A stretch of 64,000 bases of DNA from Caulobacter sp. FWC2 (GTDB lineage: Bacteria > Pseudomonadota > Alphaproteobacteria > Caulobacterales > Caulobacteraceae), in NCBI RefSeq assembly GCF_002742625.1, contig NZ_PEBF01000001.1, positions 1,860,001-1,924,000 on the forward strand, written 5' to 3'. A program made the translations under genes and the position numbers. The notes beneath the pieces were generated by a model, which was given only the letters and a program-made list of their open reading frames with translations, was not told the DNA's origin and did not search any database. Every line of letters starts with the position of its first letter. Within the stretch, counting starts at the first letter, position 1. Shown in pieces: positions 10,024 to 18,367 of this stretch.

Positions 10024-11130
10024 ATGGACGAGATCAGCAAGCGGACATTCCTGGCGGCTGGTCTCGCCGCCACGCTGCCCCTGAGCGCCCCCTCTCTTGA
10101 GGCAAGGGCAGCAGAGCCCGGCCGCAAGCTGGGCTACGCGATCCTGGGCCTGGGCTACTACGCCACCAAGATCATCATGCCCCACTTCGCCGAGTGTGAG
10201 CACTCCAAGCTGGTGGCCCTGGTCAGCGGCACGCCCGAAAAGCTGAAGACGTTCGGCGAGCAGTACGGCATCCCGGAAAGCCACCGCTACAGCTACGAGA
10301 CCTTCGACAGGATCGCCGACAATCCGGACGTCGACATCGTCTACGTCATCACGCCCAACAGCCTGCACCGGGTGTTCACCGAGCGGGCCGCAAAGGCCGG
10401 CAAGCACGTGATGTGCGAGAAGCCGATGGCGACCACCTCGGCCGACGCCGAGGCGATGATCGCCGCCTGCAAGAAGGCCGGCCGCAAGCTGATGATCGGC
10501 TATCGCAGCCGCTTCCAGGCCCACAATATCGAGGCGATCAAGCTTTCACGTGACGGGGCCTTCGGGCCGGTGCGGACGGTGACGACCGACCACGGCTTCA
10601 CGATCGGTAACCCGGAGCAATGGCGGCTGAAGCGGGCGCTGTCCGGCGGCGGCAGCCTGATGGACATCGGCATCTACAGCCTGAACGCCGCCCGCTACCT
10701 GACCGGCGAGGAGCCCGTGGCCGTCAACGCCATGGAGTCCACCGACCACGCCGATATCCGCTTCAAGGAGGTGGAAGACATCATCAGCTTCCAGCTGCTG
10801 TTCCCCTCCGGCGCGGTGGCCAACTGCTTTTCCACCTACAGCACCAACTTCAACCACTACCGCGTCAGCGGACCCAAGGGCTGGGTCGAGCTGGAGCCGG
10901 CCACCAGCTATCAGGGCCAGACGATGCGGGCGCAACTGAACGGCCAGACCGCCCCGCGCGAGCCGGCAGCCCAGCCGAAGAACCAGTTCTCGGCCCAGCT
11001 GGACCACCTGTCCGAGTGCATCCTCACCGACCGCGAGCCGATCGTCCCCGGCGAGGAGGGCCTCAAGGACATGCGCCTGATCGAGGCCATCTACCGCGCG
11101 GCGCGCGAAGGGCGGACGGTGAAGGTTTAA
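10024..11130 (+). CDS. Exported glucose-fructose oxidoreductase-like (Gfo/Idh/MocA) enzyme
   Basis: The product has 368 residues. A twin-arginine-like leader (SKRTFLAAGLAATLPL) is followed by a Rossmann domain (GYAILGLGYYATKIIMPHF) and the catalytic EKPMATT motif, whose Lys is conserved. The C-terminal half closely resembles Zymomonas glucose-fructose oxidoreductase as recalled: GGGSLMDIGIYSLN, NQFSAQLDHL and PGEEGLKDMRLI. Such enzymes keep NADP tightly bound, oxidise one aldose to a lactone and reduce a second sugar. A characterised aldose-aldose oxidoreductase of Caulobacter crescentus belongs to this group. It probably forms an operon with the upstream lactonase. It converges with the uracil-DNA glycosylase gene, overlapping it by 4 bases. 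Confidence 0.87.
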   Translation: MDEISKRTFLAAGLAATLPLSAPSLEARAAEPGRKLGYAILGLGYYATKIIMPHFAECEHSKLVALVSGTPEKLKTFGEQYGIPESHRYSYETFDRIADNPDVDIVYVITPNSLHRVFTERAAKAGKHVMCEKPMATTSADAEAMIAACKKAGRKLMIGYRSRFQAHNIEAIKLSRDGAFGPVRTVTTDHGFTIGNPEQWRLKRALSGGGSLMDIGIYSLNAARYLTGEEPVAVNAMESTDHADIRFKEVEDIISFQLLFPSGAVANCFSTYSTNFNHYRVSGPKGWVELEPATSYQGQTMRAQLNGQTAPREPAAQPKNQFSAQLDHLSECILTDREPIVPGEEGLKDMRLIEAIYRAAREGRTVKV

Positions 11131-11804
11131 GCGGTTTCGTCCAGATAGGCCTTAACCCGCGCGAACAGGTCCTCGAACATCGGCGTGGTCAGGCGGCCGG
11201 TGTTCGTGTTCAGGCGCGAGCAGTGGTAGCTGTTGAAGATCCGATAGGGGCCAGCCTGGAACTCCGAGCCGTGGCCGGGAACCCCCGCCGAGGCCTTGAG
11301 GCCCAGGGCCTTCAGCACATTGCGCCGCGAGACGTCGCCCAGGGTGACGATGGCCTTCAGGTTCGGGAACATCTCCAGCCGCGCGGTGAGGAACGGGCGG
11401 CAGTTGTTCTCTTCGGACGTTTCGGGCTTGTTGCCGGGCGGGGCGCAGCGGACGGCGTTGGTCACCGCCGCGCCGACCAGCCGCAGCGAGTCATCGGGCC
11501 GCGCCTCGAACTTGCCGGTGGCGAAGCCGAACTTGATCATCGTGTCGTAGAGCAGCGTCCCGGCATAGTCGCCGGTGAACGGCCGGCCCGTGCGGTTGGC
11601 GCCCTTGCGGCCAGGGGCCAGGCCCGCGACCAGCAGGCGCGCGTCCTTGTCGCCGAACGAGGGGGCGGGGCCGTTGAACCAGTCCGGATAGAGCGCCTGG
11701 TTCTCGCGGCGATAGGCCACGAGGCGCGGGCACAGCGGGCAGTCGCGCGGCGGCTCGGCGGGGTTGGGCACGACTTCGCCGACGATGTTGGAGGTCTGGC
11801 TCAT
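11127..11804 (-). CDS. Uracil-DNA glycosylase, family 5 (UdgB-like, Fe-S)
   Basis: The product has 225 residues. It is predicted to excise uracil and other deaminated bases from DNA. The active-site motif GLAPGRKGANRTGRPFTGD matches family 5 (UdgB), which lacks the catalytic Asp/Asn of family 1. The four Fe-S cysteines appear as CPLC near the N-terminus and as two more Cys separated by 14 residues (in RCAPPG and ENNC). The C-terminal NSYHCSR carries the motif-2 His. The ATG at 11804 is chosen because it sits one base after the stop of the NYN gene, implying coupling. A further in-frame ATG exists at 11828. Confidence 0.87.
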   Translation of the reverse strand: MSQTSNIVGEVVPNPAEPPRDCPLCPRLVAYRRENQALYPDWFNGPAPSFGDKDARLLVAGLAPGRKGANRTGRPFTGDYAGTLLYDTMIKFGFATGKFEARPDDSLRLVGAAVTNAVRCAPPGNKPETSEENNCRPFLTARLEMFPNLKAIVTLGDVSRRNVLKALGLKASAGVPGHGSEFQAGPYRIFNSYHCSRLNTNTGRLTTPMFEDLFARVKAYLDETA

Positions 11805-11805
11805 C

Positions 11806-12402
11806 TCAATACTCGTCGTCGGCTTCACGTTCGGCCAGGGTGCGGGTGTCTGCCGCCGGGCGTGGCTGGACGCGCTGCGGGCGGCCGATGATGTTCCCGA
11901 GATCGGCGAGGTCGACGAAGTTGTCGGCCTGACGGCGCAGATCGTCGCTGGTCATCGGCGGCTGGCTCTTCATGGTCGAGACCACGGTGACGCGGCGGCC
12001 CTTGCGCTGGACGGCCTCGACCACGGCGCGGAAGTCCCCGTCGCCGGAGAACAACACCAGGTGGTCGGCGGTCTCGGCGATCTGCAGCATGTCGACGGCG
12101 ATCTCGATGTCCATGTCGCCGCGCCAGCGCTTGCGGCCCTGGCTGTCGGTGAACTCGCGGGCGGGCTTGGTCACCAGGGTGAAGCCGTTGTAGTCCAGCC
12201 AGTCCACGAGGGGGCGGATCGGCGAATAATCGTCGTTTTCAGCGATCGCGGTATAGTAGTAGGCCCGGATCAGGACGCCGCGCTTTTTGAACTCGTCGAG
12301 CAGCTTGCGGTAGTCGATGTCGAAGCCCAGGGACTTGGCGGCGGAATAGAGATTGGCGCCGTCGATGAACAGGGCCAGACGGTCGGTCGGATAGAAGGTC
12401 AC
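11806..12402 (-). CDS. NYN domain (LabA/DUF88-like) putative nuclease
   Basis: The product has 198 residues. An N-terminal NYN/PIN-like fold begins at RLALFIDGANLYSAAK with a conserved metal-binding Asp. RGDMDIEIAVDML and HLVLFSGDGDF supply the other acidic residues expected of a metal-dependent RNase. The C-terminus is a charged, probably disordered tail. The GTG at 12402 (VTFYPTDR) is preceded by AAGGGA and gives the usual family length. The gene abuts the downstream uracil-DNA glycosylase gene with a one-base gap, so the two are probably co-translated. It diverges from folK. The substrate is unknown. Confidence 0.82.
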   Translation of the reverse strand: MTFYPTDRLALFIDGANLYSAAKSLGFDIDYRKLLDEFKKRGVLIRAYYYTAIAENDDYSPIRPLVDWLDYNGFTLVTKPAREFTDSQGRKRWRGDMDIEIAVDMLQIAETADHLVLFSGDGDFRAVVEAVQRKGRRVTVVSTMKSQPPMTSDDLRRQADNFVDLADLGNIIGRPQRVQPRPAADTRTLAEREADDEY

Positions 12403-12438
12403 GGTAATCCCTTGAAAAATCAGGTCGCTCGAAATGAC

Positions 12439-12939
12439 TTGGACGAGGCCGTGATCGTGGCGCTCGGCAGCAATCTGCCCGGACCCTATACGAGTCGCGA
12501 GGCGCTGTTGGAAGCTGCCCTGACGGCTCTGCCGGACGTGGGACTGACTCTGACGACCCGCTCGACCTGGTGGAGCTCGGCGGCGTGGCCCGACCCCGCC
12601 GGTCCCGAATATCTGAACGGCGTGGCCCTCGTGACCACCGACCTGTCGCCCGTCGAGACCCTGGCGGCGCTTCACACGATCGAGGCGCGCTTCGGAAGGG
12701 CGAGGGGCGAGGCCAACGCGCCGCGCACCCTGGATCTTGATCTCATCGCCCATGGCCGGACGGTGCTGGATGGCGACCTGGTCTTGCCGCACCCGCGCGC
12801 CCACGATCGGTTGTTCGTGATGGGGCCGCTGGCCGAGCTGGCCTCGGCCTGGGTCCACCCCGTCAACGGCGAGCCGGCCTTCCGGCTGGCGGCAAACGCC
12901 AGCGTCGGTCGCGACGCGCGCTCCATTGCCAAGGTTTAA
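12439..12939 (+). CDS. folK: 2-amino-4-hydroxy-6-hydroxymethyldihydropteridine pyrophosphokinase (HPPK)
   Basis: The product has 166 residues. It transfers pyrophosphate from ATP to hydroxymethyl-dihydropterin in folate synthesis. Motifs are VIVALGSNLPGPYTSREALLEAA at the start, EYLNGVALV, and RTLDLDLIAHG, whose Asp residues bind magnesium; LVLPHPRAHDRLFV follows. The start could be TTG at 12439 or GTG at 12451; both lie in frame and neither has a strong ribosome-binding site. folB and folP are not adjacent. The gene is divergent from the NYN gene. Confidence 0.92.
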   Translation: MDEAVIVALGSNLPGPYTSREALLEAALTALPDVGLTLTTRSTWWSSAAWPDPAGPEYLNGVALVTTDLSPVETLAALHTIEARFGRARGEANAPRTLDLDLIAHGRTVLDGDLVLPHPRAHDRLFVMGPLAELASAWVHPVNGEPAFRLAANASVGRDARSIAKV

Positions 12940-13032
12940 TTTCCGGTCGGATGAAGCGGCGCCCATAGTCCGGCCAAATTTCGGCGCCCCATTCCCTGCA
13001 AAGCGTCCCGCACGCTCATCTGGACCACGCAC

Positions 13033-15090
13033 ATGACCCTGACCCGTTCGCTGCTCGCCTGCGCCGCCGCGTGCGCGCTGCTGACCGCCGCGCCCGCCGC
13101 CTTCGCCCAGGCCCAAATGGCGGCCAGGAGCGGCGTCGACCTGACCTCGATCGAGAAATCCATCAAGCCGGGCGACGACTTCTGGACCTACGCCAACGAC
13201 AGGTGGGTCAAGGCCCACCCGATCCCGGCCGACCGCAGCAGCTACGGCATCACCGCGGTGATGGTCGATGAGGCCAACAAGCGCACGGTCGACCTGATCC
13301 AGGACGCCGCCAAGGGCGGGGCCGGCGACGGCAAGAAGGTCGGCGACTACTACGCCAGCTACATGGACGAGGCCGGCATCGAGACCAAGGGCCTGACGCC
13401 GCTGAAGGCCGACCTGGCCCGCATCGCCGCCATCAAGGACAAGACGCAGCTGGCCAAGGTGCTGGGCGGCAATATCCGCGCCGACGTCGACGCCCTGAAC
13501 GCCACCGACTTCTATACCGACAACGTGCTGGGGCTGTGGGTCTCGCCGTCGTTCGACGACACCAGCAAGTACGCGCCGTTCCTGTTGCAGGGCGGCCTCG
13601 GTATGCCCGACCGCGAATACTACGTCTCCGACAAGGCCTCGATGGTCGAGGCGCGCGCCAAGTACCTGGCCCATGTCGAGAAGATCCTGACCCTGGGCGG
13701 CGTCGCCAACGCGGCGGCCAAGGCCAAGGCGATCGTGGCGCTGGAGACCCAGCTGGCCCAGGCCTCGGGCACGCGCGCCGACAGCGCCGACGTCCAGAAG
13801 GCCAACAACAGCTGGACCCCGGCCGACTTCGCGGCCAAGGCCCCTGGCCTGGACTGGACGGCCTTCTTCGCCGCCGCCAAGCTGTCGAGCCAGCCGCGCT
13901 TCATCGTCTGGCATCCGACCATGGTCACGGGCCTGGGGAAGGCCGTCGCCGGCGTCTCGCTGGAGACCTGGAAGGACTACCTCACCTTCCACCTGATGGA
14001 CCACTACAGCAACGTCCTGCCCAAGGCCTTCGTCGACGAGCGCTTCGCTTTCTACGGCCAGGGCCTGCAGGGCACGCCGCAGCTGTCGCCGCGCTGGAAG
14101 CGGGCCGTCGGCTCGACCAACGCCGTGCTCGGCGAGGCGGTCGGCAAGCTCTATGCCGACAAGTACTTCTCGGCCCAGGCGAAAGCCGAAGTGACGGCCA
14201 TGGTCGACAACATGAAGGTCGCCTTCGAGAAGCGCATCGACGGGCTGGACTGGATGGACCCGGCGACCAAGGCCGAGGCCCGCAGGAAGGTGGCGGTGCT
14301 GAAGGTCGGCGTCGGCTATCCGGATGCGTGGCGCGACTATTCCGCCTATGCGGTGGTGCGCGGCGACGCCTATGGCAACCTGCAGCGGGCGGAAGCCTTC
14401 GACTACGCCACCGACCTCGCCAAGCTGGGCCAGCCGGTCGATCGCGGCGAGTGGGTGATGACGCCGCAGACGGTCAACGCCGTGAACCTGCCGATGCTGA
14501 ACGCCCTGAACTTCCCGGCCGCCATCCTGGCCCCGCCGAACTTCGACCTGGCCAATGACGCCGCCGCCAACTACGGCGCGACCGGGGCCACGATCGGCCA
14601 CGAGATCAGCCACAGCTTCGACGACCAGGGCGCGCAGTTCGACAGCCAGGGGCGCCTGCGCAACTGGTGGACGCCGGCCGACTTCGACCACTTCCAGAAG
14701 GCCGGCGCGGCGCTTGCCGACCAGTTCGATACGTACAAGCCGTTCCCCGACCTGGCGGTGAACGGCAAGCAGACTCTGAGCGAGAATATCGCCGACGTCG
14801 CCGGCCTGGGCGCGGCGCTGGACGCCTATCACGCCTCGCTGGGCGGCAAGCCCGCGCCGGTGATCGACGGCATGACCGGCGACCAGCGCTTCTTCCTGGC
14901 CTTCGCCCAGAGCTGGCTCGGCTACGACCGTCCGGCGGCGCTTCGCCAGCAACTGATCACCGACGGCCACGCCCCGGACCAGTACCGCGCCTCGACGGTG
15001 CGCAACCTGGATGACTGGTACGCCGCGTTCGGCGTCAAGCCGGGCGACGCCCTCTACCTGCCGCCGGAAAAGCGCGTGAAGGTCTGGTAG
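13033..15090 (+). CDS. M13 family (neprilysin/PepO-like) zinc metallopeptidase, exported
   Basis: The product has 685 residues. A signal peptide ends near AAFAQAQ (residues 1-27), so the enzyme acts in the periplasm or outside the cell. The zinc-binding HEISH motif is at residues 523-527 and the third ligand Glu is at E584 in ENIADVAGL, the exact M13 pattern. NAVNLPMLNALNFPAAIL upstream is the usual substrate-cleft segment. The C-terminus ends in the M13-typical short motif VKVW. Members cleave peptides of limited size. It is a single gene; three hairpins follow before rpoZ. Confidence 0.93.
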   Translation: MTLTRSLLACAAACALLTAAPAAFAQAQMAARSGVDLTSIEKSIKPGDDFWTYANDRWVKAHPIPADRSSYGITAVMVDEANKRTVDLIQDAAKGGAGDGKKVGDYYASYMDEAGIETKGLTPLKADLARIAAIKDKTQLAKVLGGNIRADVDALNATDFYTDNVLGLWVSPSFDDTSKYAPFLLQGGLGMPDREYYVSDKASMVEARAKYLAHVEKILTLGGVANAAAKAKAIVALETQLAQASGTRADSADVQKANNSWTPADFAAKAPGLDWTAFFAAAKLSSQPRFIVWHPTMVTGLGKAVAGVSLETWKDYLTFHLMDHYSNVLPKAFVDERFAFYGQGLQGTPQLSPRWKRAVGSTNAVLGEAVGKLYADKYFSAQAKAEVTAMVDNMKVAFEKRIDGLDWMDPATKAEARRKVAVLKVGVGYPDAWRDYSAYAVVRGDAYGNLQRAEAFDYATDLAKLGQPVDRGEWVMTPQTVNAVNLPMLNALNFPAAILAPPNFDLANDAAANYGATGATIGHEISHSFDDQGAQFDSQGRLRNWWTPADFDHFQKAGAALADQFDTYKPFPDLAVNGKQTLSENIADVAGLGAALDAYHASLGGKPAPVIDGMTGDQRFFLAFAQSWLGYDRPAALRQQLITDGHAPDQYRASTVRNLDDWYAAFGVKPGDALYLPPEKRVKVW

Positions 15091-15156
15091 GCCGCGCGCG
15101 CGGGTTCAGGCGAAGTGTCAGCGGTTCGCCGCCCGGAACCCGCGCCAAGCGAGAAA

Positions 15157-15188
15157 CATGGATGGATCGTCTGGACGATCCGTCCATG
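15157..15188. promoter_or_regulatory. Long hairpin 1 in the rpoZ upstream region
   Basis: Two 15-base arms (15157-15171 and 15174-15188) pair with one T/G position that would be a wobble in RNA, leaving a two-base loop. No T-run follows, so it is not a clear intrinsic terminator. Confidence 0.6.
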
Positions 15189-15201
15189 GGTAGACATTGA
15201 C

Positions 15202-15232
15202 TCGCGAAGGGGGCATAAGCGCCCCCTCGCGA
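15202..15232. promoter_or_regulatory. GC-rich hairpin 2 in the rpoZ upstream region
   Basis: Arms 15202-15214 and 15221-15232 pair (TCGCGA-A-GGGGGC with GCCCCCTCGCGA) with a single bulged base and a six-base loop. It could end transcription of the M13 peptidase gene or structure an rpoZ leader RNA. Confidence 0.55.
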
Positions 15233-15245
15233 AAGCAGGATAATC

Positions 15246-15271
15246 GTGCGCGGCGTTGCGTGTCGCCGCAC
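15246..15271. promoter_or_regulatory. Hairpin 3 in the rpoZ upstream region
   Basis: GTGCGCGGCG (15246-15255) pairs with CGCCGCAC (15264-15271) apart from a two-base bulge, around an eight-base loop. It is the third hairpin in a row, ending about 40 bases before the rpoZ start. Confidence 0.4.
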
Positions 15272-15314
15272 ACAAGCCTATTTTGCGATTGCTAATCGGC
15301 AGCCCGAGGAACTC

Positions 15315-15674
15315 ATGGCCCGCGTCACCGTCGAAGATTGCGTCGAGAAGGTTCCGAACCGCTTCTCGCTGGTTCTGCTCTCCGCGCACCGCGCCCGCGC
15401 CATCTCGGCCGGCGCCGCCCTGATGGTCGACCGTGACAACGACAAGAACCCGGTCGTCGCCCTGCGCGAGATCGCGGACGATGTCATCGACCACGAAGGC
15501 CTGAAGGAACACCTCATCAGCACGCTGCAACGCGTCGATGAGCACACCGAAGCCGAGGAAGAGGCCGAGACCCTGGCCCTGCTGGCCGATCCGAGCCACA
15601 TGCAGATGAGCGAACTGGAACTGGTTCGCGCCCTGCAGAGCGACCGCGACGGCGGTCAGGAGGAGCGGTACTGA
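15315..15674 (+). CDS. rpoZ: DNA-directed RNA polymerase omega subunit
   Basis: The product has 119 residues. Omega helps assemble RNA polymerase by chaperoning beta-prime and forms part of the (p)ppGpp binding site. The start [20 protein letters not shown] and the segment [10 protein letters not shown] are diagnostic, with [14 protein letters not shown] following. It carries an alphaproteobacterial acidic C-terminal extension. The ATG at 15315 is preceded by GAGGAA. Its last codons contain AGGAGG placed before a CTG that overlaps the stop, so it may be coupled to rel. Adjacency of rpoZ and rel/spoT is a common bacterial arrangement. Confidence 0.96.
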   Translation: MARVTVEDCVEKVPNRFSLVLLSAHRARAISAGAALMVDRDNDKNPVVALREIADDVIDHEGLKEHLISTLQRVDEHTEAEEEAETLALLADPSHMQMSELELVRALQSDRDGGQEERY

Positions 15675-15784
15675 GCCCCGAAGGCACAGACCCTCTGACC
15701 CTGCGAGCGGCCACTTCGACCGCTCTTTCCGAACGCGCGCCCGACGCCCCATCTTCTGGAGGGGATTCGGGCGCGTCTTCGTCT

Positions 15785-18004
15785 GTGGCTCCCGCCGCAG
15801 CGACGACGACCGAGGCCCCGAAGCCTCGCCCAAAATTCCTTCGCCAATATGAGCTGATCGAGCGGGTCCACGCCTACGACCCGACGGCCGACGAGGCCCT
15901 GCTCAATCGCGCCTATGTCTACGCCATGCGCATGCACGGCTCGCAGACCCGGGCCAGCGGCGACCCCTACTATGCCCACCCGATCGAGGTGGCCGGCATC
16001 CTGACCGAGTACCGGCTGGACACCGCGACCATCGTCACGGCCTTGCTGCACGACGTGATCGAGGACACCCCGGTCACCAAGGAAGAGATCGCCAAGCTGT
16101 TCGGCGACGAGATCGCCGAGCTGGTCGAGGGCGTCACCAAGCTCAGCAAGCTCGAGCTGCAGGCCGAGCACATGCGCCAGGCCGAGAACCTGCGCAAATT
16201 CATCCTGGCCATCTCCAAGGACGTGCGCGTCCTGCTGGTCAAGCTGGCCGACCGTCTGCACAACATGCGGACGCTGCACTTCATCAAGAACCAGGCGAAA
16301 CGCGAGCGGATCGCCCGCGAGACGCGCGACATCTACGCGCCGCTGGCCCGCAACATCGGCTGTCACCGCATCTGTATCGAGCTGGAGGAACTCAGCTTCC
16401 AGCACACCAACCCGGTCGCCCGCGACGCCATCCTGCGCCGGCTGGACACCCTACGCGAAGAGCAGGGTGGGGCGGTCGCCCTGGTCAGCCAGGAAATCGC
16501 CGCGCGCCTGGAGTCCTCGACCCTGCCGGCCCGCGTCTTCGGGCGTGAGAAGTCGCCCTATTCGATCTGGCGCAAGCTGCAGCGCAAGTCGATCGGCTTC
16601 TCGCAGATGTCGGACATCTATGCGTTCCGCGTGATCGTCGACAGCGAGGAAGACTGCTACCGCGCCCTGGGCGTGGTGCACCGGGCCTGGTCCAGCGTGC
16701 CCGACCGCTTCAAGGACTACATCTCGACGCCGAAGCGGAACAACTACCGCTCGCTGCACACCACGGTCGTGGGTCCGCGCGGCATGCGCATCGAGATGCA
16801 GATCCGCACCGAGAGCATGGACCGCGTCAACGAAGAGGGCGTCGCCGCCCACTTCCGCTACAAGGACGCCTCGTACGGCCTCGACCTTGAAGGCATGGAG
16901 GCCGCCGGCGGCCGCGATCCGCTGGCCAACCTGCGCCAGCTGGTCCAGGTGCTGGAGCATGGCGGCGACAGCGAAGAACTGGTCGAGCACGCGAAGCTCG
17001 AGATGTTCCTCGACCAGGTGTTCGTCTTCACCCCCAAGGGCAAGCTGGTCAGCCTGCCGCGGGGCGCGATGCCGCTGGACTTCGCCTATGCCGTTCACAC
17101 CAGCGTCGGCGACACCTGCATCGGCGTGAAGATCAATGGCGAGCTGAAGCCGCTGCGCACGCCGCTCGTGAACGGCGACGTGGTCGAGGTGGTGCGGGGC
17201 TCCAAGCCCGTGGTGCCGCCGGACTGGCGGTCGCTGACGGTGACGGGCCGGGCGCGCTCGGCCATCCGCCGTCACATCCGCCAGACCGAGAAGGAAGAGT
17301 TCCTGCGCTTGGGCCGCGCCTCGCTGGAGCAGGTCTTCGAGCGCGCCGGCAAGAAGCTGAAGGATGTTTCGCTGCGGCCGATCCTGGAGCGCTTCGCCCT
17401 GGAGAACGACGAGACGCTGTTCGACGCCGTCGGACGTGGCCGCGTCTCGCCCAGCCAGGTGCTGGAAACCGCCTATCCGGGCATGAAGGATTCCGAACGC
17501 GAGGCCGCCACGGCCCGCCGCAAGATCGAAGGCGGACGCGACGCGACGCTCTATGTGGGCGGCGGCGGCCTGACCCCCGGCGTCTCGCTGCACTTCGCTC
17601 ACTGCTGCAGCCCGGTGCCGGGCGACCGCATCGTCGGCATCCTGCGCGAGGATGGTGAGGGCCTGGACGTCCACACCATCGACTGTCCGCGTTTGGCCGA
17701 ATACGAGGACCGCGAGGAACTCTGGCGCGACCTGAACTGGACGCCCGAGGCCGAGCGCTCGACCATCTCGCTGACCCGCCTGCACGCCACCATCCAGAAC
17801 GCGCCCGGTGTGCTGGGCCTGGTCTGCACGATCATCGGTGAGGCCGGCGGCAACATCGTCAATCTGCGCATGCACCACCGGCAGAGCGACTTCTTCGACA
17901 CCGACATTGATGTCGAGGTCCGCGACGCCAAGCACCTGACCAACATCCAGGCCGCCTTGCGGGCGTGTCCGTCGGTCGAGACCGTGGACCGGACCCGGGG
18001 CTAG
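15785..18004 (+). CDS. spoT: Bifunctional (p)ppGpp synthetase/hydrolase, Rel/SpoT
   Basis: The product has 739 residues from the GTG at 15785. Domain order is: HD hydrolase (HDVIEDT, H89-D90), synthetase with RFKDYIS (the RxKD motif of bifunctional Rel) and MQIRTESMDRVNEEG, TGS near residues 410-470 (VFTPKGKLVSLPRGA), a zinc-finger/RIS region with HCCSPVPGD, and a C-terminal ACT domain (VLGLVCTIIGEAGGNIVNL). Both catalytic centres look intact, as expected for the single Rel of alphaproteobacteria. The frame is open upstream to a CTG at 15671 that overlaps the rpoZ stop and has an ideal ribosome-binding site, which would add 38 residues. Confidence 0.95.
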   Translation: MAPAAATTTEAPKPRPKFLRQYELIERVHAYDPTADEALLNRAYVYAMRMHGSQTRASGDPYYAHPIEVAGILTEYRLDTATIVTALLHDVIEDTPVTKEEIAKLFGDEIAELVEGVTKLSKLELQAEHMRQAENLRKFILAISKDVRVLLVKLADRLHNMRTLHFIKNQAKRERIARETRDIYAPLARNIGCHRICIELEELSFQHTNPVARDAILRRLDTLREEQGGAVALVSQEIAARLESSTLPARVFGREKSPYSIWRKLQRKSIGFSQMSDIYAFRVIVDSEEDCYRALGVVHRAWSSVPDRFKDYISTPKRNNYRSLHTTVVGPRGMRIEMQIRTESMDRVNEEGVAAHFRYKDASYGLDLEGMEAAGGRDPLANLRQLVQVLEHGGDSEELVEHAKLEMFLDQVFVFTPKGKLVSLPRGAMPLDFAYAVHTSVGDTCIGVKINGELKPLRTPLVNGDVVEVVRGSKPVVPPDWRSLTVTGRARSAIRRHIRQTEKEEFLRLGRASLEQVFERAGKKLKDVSLRPILERFALENDETLFDAVGRGRVSPSQVLETAYPGMKDSEREAATARRKIEGGRDATLYVGGGGLTPGVSLHFAHCCSPVPGDRIVGILREDGEGLDVHTIDCPRLAEYEDREELWRDLNWTPEAERSTISLTRLHATIQNAPGVLGLVCTIIGEAGGNIVNLRMHHRQSDFFDTDIDVEVRDAKHLTNIQAALRACPSVETVDRTRG

Positions 18005-18367
18005 ATGAGCGCGCTGAACAAGGACGATCTAGAGCTGGTCGAGGCGTGCCTGGAGATCGAGCCGGAGAACGACTTCGAGCTCGACGAGGATCCCTGGCAG
18101 CATCTGTCGGAACTGGTCGAGGAAGACTCGGCGCGCGGTTTCGCGGTGGTCTCCGAGATCGCAAGGCGCAGCAGCGACCTGACGACGATGTCGGGCCTGG
18201 GCGAAGGGCCGCTGGAGATCCTGCTCGAGGTCAATCCAGCCATGGTCGATGCGGTGATCGAGGAGGCGCGACGCACGCCGAGCCTGCGGATCGCGCTGGG
18301 CTTCGCCTGGACCGGCGGACTTGATCGGGCCGGGCAGTTGAAGCTGAATCAGCTGCTGAAAAACTAG
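18005..18367 (+). CDS. Small acidic protein of unknown function
   Basis: The product has 120 residues. The ATG follows the rel stop codon with no gap, so translation is probably coupled to rel. It is strongly acidic at the N-terminus (residues 6-42 are mostly Asp, Glu and hydrophobics, including EPENDFELDEDPW), has no signal peptide or membrane segment, and contains GEGPLEILLE near residues 66-75. Helix-rich composition is expected. I do not recognise the family with confidence; its position suggests a role linked to stress or growth control but nothing in the sequence proves this. Its end overlaps the convergent Nudix gene by 4 bases. Confidence 0.7.
   Translation: MSALNKDDLELVEACLEIEPENDFELDEDPWQHLSELVEEDSARGFAVVSEIARRSSDLTTMSGLGEGPLEILLEVNPAMVDAVIEEARRTPSLRIALGFAWTGGLDRAGQLKLNQLLKN

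Noticed and set aside
12403..14970. Open frame continuing upstream of the NYN gene, antisense to folK and the M13 peptidase
   Set aside because: No domain, biased composition, and a good GTG start with family-consistent N-terminus exists at 12402.
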